Source: an uncultured Collinsella sp. | GTDB lineage: Bacteria > Actinomycetota > Coriobacteriia > Coriobacteriales > Coriobacteriaceae | Direction: 5' to 3' | NCBI GenBank assembly: GCA_902478865.1 | Contig: CABSNA010000092.1 | Location: forward strand, 1-5,690 | Length of the DNA: 5,690 nt | Shown here: piece after piece, positions 1 to 4,419 of the stretch | How the letters are laid out: the number at the start of each line of letters is the position of its first letter | Numbering within the stretch: position 1 is the first letter of the stretch | Position numbers and translations under genes: made by a program | The notes under the pieces: model-generated | What the model saw: only the letters and a program-made list of their open reading frames with translations | Told to the model about the DNA's origin: nothing | The model's database searches: none

Positions 1-27
1 GCAGCGTCAGATGTGTATAAGAGACAG
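1..27 (+). other. Nextera/Tn5 sequencing adapter remnant (not genomic)
   Basis: Bases 9-27 read AGATGTGTATAAGAGACAG, the 19-bp Tn5 mosaic end used in Nextera libraries. Bases 1-8 (GCAGCGTC) match the adjoining part of the Illumina read-1 adapter. Together they equal the last 27 bases of that 33-base adapter, so this is untrimmed library sequence and not a natural transposon end. Genomic sequence starts at about base 28; base 27 could belong to either. Confidence 0.97.
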
Positions 28-323
28 GTATCGCCCAGGGCATCGGTCACGCGCTCTACGAGATTGTCGAGCATGACGATCGCGGCCGCCTGCGCACCGG
101 CAACTTTATGAGCTACAAGCTGCCCACGCGCCTGGATATCGGCAGCATTCGCGTGGCCTTTGAGCCGAGCTACGAGCCGACGGGCCCGTTTGGCGCCAAG
201 TCGATCGGCGAGGTCGTCATCAACACGCCGCTCGCCGCCGTTGCCTCGGCCGTGGCGCACGCCACCGGCCACCAGGTTCGCTCGCTGCCGATCACGCCCG
301 AGAAGGCCCTGCTGGGGGAGTAG
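28..323 (+). CDS. Xanthine dehydrogenase/aldehyde oxidase family, molybdopterin-binding subunit, C-terminal fragment
   Basis: This is the 3' end of a gene cut by the contig start. The codon frame is open from base 30, giving about 97 residues that begin IAQGIGHALYEIVEHD and end at TAG 321-323. The family uses a molybdenum-pterin cofactor to hydroxylate purines or aldehydes, working with FAD and [2Fe-2S] subunits or domains. The fragment shows the expected C-terminal signatures: QGIGHALYE, then a YKLPTRLDI segment, then GPFGAKSIGE, whose final Glu corresponds to the catalytic base of the family. A small-residue-rich helix (PLAAVASAVAHATG) and the typical LPITPE ending follow. The substrate cannot be told from this piece; xanthine dehydrogenase is the likeliest, but a related hydroxylase is possible. 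The ATG at 108 is an internal Met, not the start. A terminator follows directly, so this is probably the last gene of its operon. Confidence 0.87.
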
Positions 324-347
324 CGGGTCAGCGAACAAGTCGTAATT

Positions 348-377
348 GGCGGGGCGGGGTAACTCGTCCCGCCTTTT
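348..377 (+). terminator. Intrinsic terminator after the molybdopterin-subunit gene
   Basis: Arms 348-356 (GGCGGGGCG) and 365-373 (CGTCCCGCC) form a 9-bp GC-rich stem with one G-U pair and an 8-base loop. The run TTTT (374-377) follows directly. It lies 25 bases after the stop codon. The T-run is short, but stem, position and orientation fit a Rho-independent terminator that separates this gene from the tRNA. Confidence 0.75.
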
Positions 378-435
378 GCACTCGTGGTGAGGTCGTGAGC
401 TTGTAAAAGGTGTGCGTGCGCTTGTCGTTCGTATC

Positions 436-444
436 TGCTATCAT
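436..444 (+). promoter_or_regulatory. Candidate extended -10 promoter of tRNA-Leu
   Basis: TGC-TATCAT is a TG-extended -10 element with five of six consensus bases in the hexamer. It would start transcription near base 451, about 13 bases before the mature tRNA. No convincing -35 box lies 16-18 bases upstream, which an extended -10 can tolerate. The call rests on motif and position only. Confidence 0.4.
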
Positions 445-463
445 TCCTAGTCTGTGCGCTCAT

Positions 464-547
464 GCGGGCGTGGCGGAATTGGTAGACGCGCCAGATTTAG
501 GTTCTGGTGGGATTCCCGTGAAGGTTCGAGTCCTTTCGCCCGCACCA
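464..547 (+). tRNA. tRNA-Leu (anticodon UAG)
   Basis: A complete class II tRNA of 84 bases. The acceptor stem is GCGGGCG (464-470) paired with CGCCCGC (537-543), followed by discriminator A544 and encoded CCA (545-547). The D-arm stem is GCG 473-475 with CGC 487-489. The anticodon stem is CCAGA 491-495 with TCTGG 503-507, and its loop TTTAGGT places the anticodon TAG at 498-500. The variable arm is long (508-519, GGG/CCC stem), as expected for leucine, and the T-loop is TTCGAGT (525-531). The anticodon reads CUA and, by wobble, other CUN codons. It lies alone between the molybdopterin-subunit terminator and tig. Confidence 0.97.
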
Positions 548-555
548 ACGCATCT

Positions 556-580
556 GCGTCGGCTTCGGCCGTCGCGACTC
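556..580 (+). terminator. Possible tRNA terminator hairpin with UUCG loop
   Basis: GCG-T-CGGC (556-563) and GCCG-T-CGC (568-575) form a stem with one T-T mismatch, capped by the very stable TTCG tetraloop (564-567). A weak T-containing tail (GACTCTTTG) follows. It sits 8 bases after the tRNA CCA end and could terminate the tRNA transcript or guide its 3' processing. The U-tract is poor, so read-through into tig is also possible. Confidence 0.4.
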
Positions 581-584
581 TTTG

Positions 585-614
585 TTGCATAAAGGTACCA
601 GCACCTCAGATAAG
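585..614 (+). promoter_or_regulatory. Weak candidate promoter for tig
   Basis: TTGCAT (585-590) and GATAAG (609-614), 18 bases apart, are poor matches to -35 and -10 hexamers (three and four of six bases). They would give a start near base 621 and a leader of under 20 bases before the tig start. Some promoter is expected if the preceding hairpin stops the tRNA transcript. The evidence is slight. Confidence 0.2.
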
Positions 615-626
615 CTGGGCAGTATG

Positions 627-632
627 AGGAGG
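627..632 (+). promoter_or_regulatory. Shine-Dalgarno site that sets the tig start
   Basis: AGGAGG is a perfect Shine-Dalgarno core. It is 6 bases before TTG 639 (good spacing) but only 3 bases before GTG 636, and it overlaps the region just after ATG 624, which therefore cannot use it. This favours TTG 639 as the initiation codon, with GTG 636 as the alternative. Confidence 0.7.
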
Positions 633-638
633 AACGTG

Positions 639-1937
639 TTGAACATCACCGCTTCTGACGTCAAGGACGCCAAGCTCACCGCTACGGTCACCATCCCGGC
701 CGCCGACGTCGACGCCGCGATTAAGAAGGCTTACAAGGACACCGCCAAGAAGTACCGCTTCCCGGGCTTCCGTGCCGGCAAGGCCCCCCGTCCGGTCATC
801 GACTCCGCTCTTGGCGCCGAGGCTACCCTCGCTCAGGCCACCAACGACCTGATCGCCGCCAACGAGCCCGCCGTCCTCAACGAGCTGGACATCGTCCCCA
901 CCAAGAACGGTGACTACAAGGAGCTCGACCTCGCCAAGGATCACGAGGACTACACCTACACCGTCGAGTTCTCCCTGCGTCCTGCTGCTGAGCTCTCCTC
1001 CTTCGACGCTGTCGAGATCGAGATGCCTCCTGCGGAGGTCACCGAGTCCGAGATTAACAACCAGGTCGAGATGCTCCTCAACTACCGTGCCACCTTCGAG
1101 GACGTCGAGGGTCGCGCCGTCGAGGCCGAGGACTACGTCACCGTCGACCTCAAGGCCGTCGAGAACGCCGACAACTTTGCCGCCGAGGGCCGCATGCTCA
1201 TCGCCGGTAGCGACAGCAACCCCAAGGAGTTCAACGAGGCCCTGATCGGCGCTAACGTTGACGACGTTAAGACCGTCACCTGGACCGACGAGGTCGAGGA
1301 GGGCGAGGAGGCCGAGACCCACACCGTCGAGGTCACCGTCAAGGGTATCAAGGTCCGCAACACCCCCGAGCTCACCGACGAGCTCGTCAAGTCCGACTTT
1401 GGCTTCGACAGCATCGATGCCATGCGCGACGCCATCAAGATCGAGATCGAGCAGGACAAGGCTTCCCGCCTGCCGGCCGAGAAGGAGAACCGTTGCGTCT
1501 CCGCTCTCGCCGAGCGTCTGCAGCTCGACGAGATGGATGCCGACTACGAGCAGTCCGTCTTTGAGGAGCTTGGCCAGAACTTCCTGTCCAACCTCGCTGC
1601 CCGCGGCATGACGCTGGACACCTGGCTGCCCGCTTCTGGTCTGACCATGGAGCAGTTCATCGGCGACCTGCACAAGCAGGCCAACGACGTTGCCCGTGAG
1701 TCCCTGGCTCTCGACGCCCTAGCCCGTGAGCTCAAGATCGAGGTCACCGAGGACGACATCAACGCCGAGTTCGAGAAGGCCGGCGTCAAGGACGTCGAGG
1801 CTTCCAAGGCCGAGTTCATCGCCGATGGCCGCATGCCTGCCGTCCGCGAGTCCATCCGTCGCTCCAAGGCCGTCGACCACCTGGTCGAGAACGCCAAGGT
1901 GACCGAGGTCGACGAGACCGCCAAGGACGCCGAGTAA
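639..1937 (+). CDS. tig: Trigger factor, ribosome-associated chaperone
   Basis: Trigger factor binds the ribosome at the tunnel exit and shields nascent chains. From TTG 639 the product is 432 residues, the same length as the E. coli protein. The ribosome-binding motif GFRAGKAP falls at residues 43-50, the same place as the E. coli GFRxGKxP loop, which supports this start. Domains: ribosome-binding N-terminus (about 1-115), a PPIase/FKBP-like segment (about 160-240, from DYVTVDL to NTPEL), and a helical SurA-like chaperone C-terminus (about 245-432) with an acidic tail. The PPIase segment looks degenerate: the usual G-x-x-F-x-G-G strand and the FPEEYHA-like loop of E. coli and Bacillus homologues are not recognisable, so prolyl isomerase activity is doubtful. 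GTG 636 would add one residue. Upstream in-frame starts (TTG 582, ATG 624) lack a usable Shine-Dalgarno. A gap of 163 bases separates it from clpP. Confidence 0.95.
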   Translation: MNITASDVKDAKLTATVTIPAADVDAAIKKAYKDTAKKYRFPGFRAGKAPRPVIDSALGAEATLAQATNDLIAANEPAVLNELDIVPTKNGDYKELDLAKDHEDYTYTVEFSLRPAAELSSFDAVEIEMPPAEVTESEINNQVEMLLNYRATFEDVEGRAVEAEDYVTVDLKAVENADNFAAEGRMLIAGSDSNPKEFNEALIGANVDDVKTVTWTDEVEEGEEAETHTVEVTVKGIKVRNTPELTDELVKSDFGFDSIDAMRDAIKIEIEQDKASRLPAEKENRCVSALAERLQLDEMDADYEQSVFEELGQNFLSNLAARGMTLDTWLPASGLTMEQFIGDLHKQANDVARESLALDALARELKIEVTEDDINAEFEKAGVKDVEASKAEFIADGRMPAVRESIRRSKAVDHLVENAKVTEVDETAKDAE

Positions 1938-1989
1938 TTCTCGCCACCTTGCCCGCGAGCGCATGTGTGCGCCCGTGATGGGGTAAAGT

Positions 1990-1995
1990 TATAAG
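1990..1995 (+). promoter_or_regulatory. Candidate -10 box for clpPX
   Basis: TATAAG matches five of six bases of the -10 consensus and lies about 110 bases before the clpP start, in the only non-coding gap upstream of clpPX. No good -35 hexamer is visible at 16-18 bases, so it is either activator-dependent or spurious. If used, the hairpin at 2014-2054 would lie inside the clpP leader RNA. Confidence 0.3.
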
Positions 1996-2011
1996 CCGGT
2001 TATCCGGTTGC
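1996..2011. repeat. Tandem 8-bp direct repeat, CCGGTTAT/CCGGTTGC
   Basis: CCGGTT occurs at 1996-2001 and again at 2004-2009 with an 8-base period, immediately after the -10-like TATAAG. Its position near the putative transcription start makes it a candidate operator. It does not resemble the CtsR heptad repeat known from low-GC Gram-positive clp genes, and I could not match it to the actinobacterial ClgR site. It may be chance. Confidence 0.45.
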
Positions 2012-2013
2012 TT

Positions 2014-2061
2014 CGTACGGTGCCAGCCAATGCATAGCATGCGGGCACCGTACGTTTATCT
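2014..2061 (+). terminator. Long hairpin between tig and clpP: tig terminator or clpP leader structure
   Basis: CGTACGGTGCC (2014-2024) and GGCACCGTACG (2044-2054) are perfect 11-bp inverted repeats around a 19-base loop, which itself holds a short GCAT/ATGC hairpin. The tail TTTATCT (2055-2061) follows, so it reads as a Rho-independent terminator for tig, 76 bases after its stop. Only about 40 bases then remain before the clpP ATG, too few for an independent promoter with both boxes. It may therefore be a partial terminator, an attenuator, or a stabilising 5' structure of the clpPX mRNA. Confidence 0.6.
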
Positions 2062-2090
2062 AGAACCAATTTGGTCCGCAAGAGAGAAAT

Positions 2091-2094
2091 GGAG
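2091..2094 (+). promoter_or_regulatory. Shine-Dalgarno site favouring clpP ATG 2101
   Basis: GGAG is 6 bases before ATG 2101. Two other in-frame ATGs are close by, at 2089 and 2095. ATG 2095 directly abuts this site, and ATG 2089 overlaps it and has only a weak GAGA-rich upstream stretch. The spacing favours 2101. Confidence 0.55.
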
Positions 2095-2100
2095 ATGCGT

Positions 2101-2721
2101 ATGATCGCCAAGTTCGATTCCGCCCTCGTGCCATACGTTATCGAGCAGACGCCGCGCGGCGAGCGCAGCTACGATATCTATTCGCGCCTGCTCAACGACC
2201 GCATCATCTTCTTGGGCGAGGAGATCAACTCCGTCAGCGCCAACCTGGTCGTTGCCCAGCTGCTGCATCTTGAGAGCCAGGATGCCGAGAAGGATATCTC
2301 GCTCTACATCAATTCGCCCGGTGGCGAGGTCTACTCCGGCCTGGCGATTCTGGACACCATGAACTTCATTAAGCCGCAGGTCTCCACCATTTGCGTGGGC
2401 ATGGCCGCGTCCATGGCCGCCGTGCTGCTTTCGGCCGGCGCCAAGGGCAAGCGCTTCTGCCTGCCGCACTCCAAGGTCATGATTCACCAGCCCAGCGGCG
2501 GTGCCCAGGGTCAGCAGACCGAAATCGAGATCGTGGCCGAGGAGATCAAGAAGACCCGTCGCGAGCTCAACCAGATCCTGTCCGATGCTTCGGGCCAGCC
2601 CATCGAGAAGGTCCAGGCCGATACCGAGCGCGACAACTACCTGACCGCTGCCGAGGCCCTCGACTACGGCCTGATCGACCGTATCGTCACCTCGCGCGAC
2701 TTGGCCGCGAAGGACGCCTAG
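2101..2721 (+). CDS. clpP: ATP-dependent Clp protease proteolytic subunit
   Basis: ClpP forms the double-heptamer serine peptidase chamber that degrades proteins unfolded by Clp ATPases such as ClpX. From ATG 2101 the product is 206 residues, a full family length. The catalytic triad is complete: Ser104 in GMAASMAA, His129 in MIHQP and Asp178 in DTERD, with the same 25- and 49-residue spacing as in E. coli. Other hallmarks are VIEQTPRGERSYDIYSRLL near the N-terminus and YINSPGG (69-75), which forms the oxyanion-hole region. Starts at ATG 2089 or 2095 would add four or two residues. In contrast to the tandem clpP1-clpP2 pairs of many actinobacteria, only one clpP lies here; a second copy elsewhere in the genome cannot be excluded. 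ClpX follows after a single base. Confidence 0.97.
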   Translation: MIAKFDSALVPYVIEQTPRGERSYDIYSRLLNDRIIFLGEEINSVSANLVVAQLLHLESQDAEKDISLYINSPGGEVYSGLAILDTMNFIKPQVSTICVGMAASMAAVLLSAGAKGKRFCLPHSKVMIHQPSGGAQGQQTEIEIVAEEIKKTRRELNQILSDASGQPIEKVQADTERDNYLTAAEALDYGLIDRIVTSRDLAAKDA

Positions 2722-2722
2722 G

Positions 2723-4132
2723 ATGGCTGGTAACATGCAGGACAACTTTGACGAGAACGGCAACCCCATTCGCTGCTCCTTCTGCGGAAAAGAGCAGGGC
2801 CAGGTGCGCCGCCTTGTAAAGGGCCCGACCAATATCTTTATCTGCGACGAGTGCGTCGCCGCCTGCTCCGAGATCCTTGAGGAGTCGCTGGCTTCGGACT
2901 TTATGGATGCCGCCCGCAACGGCAAGCTGCCGGGCTTTCTCAACGACCACGGCCAGGCAGCGTCTCAGCCTGCCGTGGATCCCGAGGCCGAGGGCTTTGA
3001 GCTCGAGGACGATGCCCGCCAGGTCATTACGCACGTGCCGACGCCGCACGAGATCTATGCCGAGCTTTCGGCCTATGTCATGGGCCAGGAGGACGCCAAG
3101 CGCGCCATGTCGGTGGCCGTGTACAACCACTACCGCCGCGTGATCGAGGGTGGCGCTGCGCTTTCGGCCTTTGACGACGGTTTGGACGCGCAGCTCGACG
3201 ATGATATGGACGAGGTGGAGCTCGCCAAGTCCAATATTTTGCTGCTTGGTCCCACCGGTACCGGTAAGACCCTGCTTGCCCAGACGCTCGCGCGCATCCT
3301 CGAGGTGCCGTTTGCCATCGCCGACGCCACCGCGCTTACCGAGGCCGGTTACGTGGGTGAGGACGTGGAGAACATCCTGCTCAAGCTCATCAACGCCGCC
3401 GACGGTGATATCGAGCGCGCGCAGGTTGGCATTATCTACGTGGACGAGATCGACAAGATTGCCCGCAAGGCCGAGAACCTTTCCATCACCCGTGATGTCT
3501 CGGGCGAGGGCGTTCAGCAGGCGTTGCTCAAGATTCTTGAGGGCACGGTGGCAAGCGTTCCGCCCACCGGCGGCCGCAAGCATCCCCAGCAGGAGCTGCT
3601 GCAGATCGACACGACGAACATTCTGTTCATCTGCGGCGGTGCCTTTGTGGGTCTGGATAAGATCATCGCCGATCGCGTAGGCAACAAGGGCGTGGGCTTT
3701 AACTCCGAGATCGCCGGCCCCACCTCGGTCGACGAGAACGACCTGCTGCGTCAGGTGCTCCCGCAGGACCTCAACGCCTTTGGAATGATCCCCGAGTTTG
3801 TGGGCCGCACGCCCGTCGTCACCCAGACGCAGGCGCTCGACGAGGACGACCTGGTGTCAATCCTGACCGAGCCCAAGAACGCCGTGGTGCGCCAGTACCG
3901 CAAGATGTTCCAGCTCGAGGACGTTGAGCTTGAGTTTGAGGACGCGGCGCTGCACGAGATCGCCCGCATGGCGCTTGCCCGCAAGACCGGCGCCCGCGGT
4001 CTGCGCGCCATCTGCGAGGATGTGCTGCAGCAGACGATGTTCGACCTCCCCAGCGAGGAGGGCGTAGCCAAGGTCGTCGTAACCGAAGCCGCCGTCAAGG
4101 GCGAAGAACAGCCCCAGCGCATTTACGGCTAA
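2723..4132 (+). CDS. clpX: ClpX, AAA+ unfoldase of the ClpXP protease
   Basis: ClpX is the hexameric ATPase that recognises, unfolds and threads substrates into ClpP. The 469-residue product has an N-terminal zinc-binding dimerisation domain (Cys18, Cys21, Cys41, Cys44). The AAA+ core follows, with the PTPHEI entry motif at 106-111, Walker A GPTGTGKT (176-183), the pore loop GYVG (209-212), Walker B with Asp241-Glu242, the RKH pore loop (285-287), and sensor-2 GARGLR (423-428). The ClpP-docking loop reads VGF (324-326) instead of the common IGF. The protein is longer than E. coli ClpX (424), mainly from a longer linker after the zinc domain (about 56-104) and an acidic insertion before Walker A (143-166). 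ATG 2723 is one base after the clpP stop, so translational coupling is likely; AAGGA at 2709-2713 may serve as its Shine-Dalgarno. ATG 2735 is a less likely start. Confidence 0.97.
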   Translation: MAGNMQDNFDENGNPIRCSFCGKEQGQVRRLVKGPTNIFICDECVAACSEILEESLASDFMDAARNGKLPGFLNDHGQAASQPAVDPEAEGFELEDDARQVITHVPTPHEIYAELSAYVMGQEDAKRAMSVAVYNHYRRVIEGGAALSAFDDGLDAQLDDDMDEVELAKSNILLLGPTGTGKTLLAQTLARILEVPFAIADATALTEAGYVGEDVENILLKLINAADGDIERAQVGIIYVDEIDKIARKAENLSITRDVSGEGVQQALLKILEGTVASVPPTGGRKHPQQELLQIDTTNILFICGGAFVGLDKIIADRVGNKGVGFNSEIAGPTSVDENDLLRQVLPQDLNAFGMIPEFVGRTPVVTQTQALDEDDLVSILTEPKNAVVRQYRKMFQLEDVELEFEDAALHEIARMALARKTGARGLRAICEDVLQQTMFDLPSEEGVAKVVVTEAAVKGEEQPQRIYG

Positions 4133-4155
4133 ACCAGCCAAAAAACGTGTTTGCC

Positions 4156-4191
4156 AATAGCCTCTGACCACCCGCGGTCGGAGGCTATTTT
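4156..4191 (+). terminator. Strong intrinsic terminator of clpPX
   Basis: Arms 4156-4169 (AATAGCCTCTGACC) and 4176-4189 (GGTCGGAGGCTATT) form a 14-bp stem with a single G-U pair and a 6-base loop, running into TTTT (4188-4191) and an A/T-rich stretch. It lies 23 bases after the clpX stop. A run of six A (4140-4145) is present upstream. It should end the clpPX transcript before valS. Confidence 0.93.
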
Positions 4192-4219
4192 ATATATGTG
4201 CAACAACCCCAACTACCTG

Positions 4220-4228
4220 TGTTATTCT
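4220..4228 (+). promoter_or_regulatory. Candidate extended -10 promoter of valS
   Basis: TGT-TATTCT is a TG-extended -10 element (four of six bases in the hexamer) placed after the clpX terminator. The -35 region at 4200-4205 (GCAACA) is poor. Initiation near 4235 would give a leader of about 185 bases containing the whole inverted-repeat element. A promoter in this gap is expected because the terminator isolates valS; the exact site is uncertain. Confidence 0.35.
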
Positions 4229-4283
4229 GTGTGTTTGTTTAAGCCTCAGCGAAGTCATTCAGACTGAAGTAATCGATACCTAA

Positions 4284-4399
4284 GGGGAGGAATGTAGGCC
4301 CGATTTTCGTAGATTCCGCACGAGCCGAAGACCACTTAATGTGGTCTTCGAGCGAGCCCAGGACCTGACCGAGCGAAAATCGGGCCTACATTCCTCCCC
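4284..4399. repeat. 116-base element with 26-bp perfect inverted repeats and nested hairpin
   Basis: The left arm 4284-4309 (GGGGAGGAATG...CGATTTTCG) is the exact reverse complement of the right arm 4374-4399 (CGAAAATCG...CATTCCTCCCC), with no mismatch over 26 bp. Inside, CGAAGACCAC (4326-4335) and GTGGTCTTCG (4341-4350) form a second perfect 10-bp stem around TTAAT. Unpaired joints of 16 bases (4310-4325) and 23 bases (4351-4373) separate the two helices. As DNA it has the form of a MITE or other small mobile repeat, but no clear target-site duplication flanks it (CCTAA on the left, GATGG on the right). As RNA it would be a large rod just before the valS Shine-Dalgarno. No U-tract follows, so it is not an intrinsic terminator, and no T-box antiterminator sequence (GGTGG-type) is present. 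Function unknown. Confidence 0.9.
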
Positions 4400-4419
4400 G
4401 ATGGGCAAGGGAGAGATAT

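Noticed and set aside
9..27. Natural Tn5/IS50 end
   Set aside because: The 19-bp sequence is the engineered mosaic end, and the bases before it are Illumina adapter, so it is a library artefact.
582..638. N-terminal extension of trigger factor from TTG 582 or ATG 624
   Set aside because: The added residues match no trigger factor N-terminus, the Shine-Dalgarno lies downstream of both codons, and start 639 puts GFRAGKAP at the same residue numbers as in E. coli.
606..1673. Long open frame on the minus strand inside tig (355 codons)
   Set aside because: It is a shadow of high-GC codon bias opposite tig. Its product is low-complexity (rich in Gly, Leu, Val, Asp) and resembles no family, while the plus strand encodes a clear trigger factor.
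1959..1972. Hairpin GCGCA-TGTG-TGCGC after tig as a terminator
   Set aside because: The stem is only 5 bp and is followed by GC-rich sequence with no T-run; the 2014-2054 hairpin is the better candidate.
2687..3583. Minus-strand open frames opposite clpP and clpX
   Set aside because: These are shadow frames opposite conserved ClpP and ClpX domains, with repetitive Gly/Leu/Val-rich products and no supporting ribosome binding site.
4339..4368. Leader peptide (ATG 4339 to TGA 4368) for valine attenuation
   Set aside because: The nine-residue peptide has no valine codons and no Shine-Dalgarno, and its ATG lies within the apical hairpin.
4284..4399. Intrinsic terminator or T-box for valS
   Set aside because: No U-tract follows the right arm (GATGGGCAAG), and the conserved T-box antiterminator sequence is missing. 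The stem is also far longer than usual for either.
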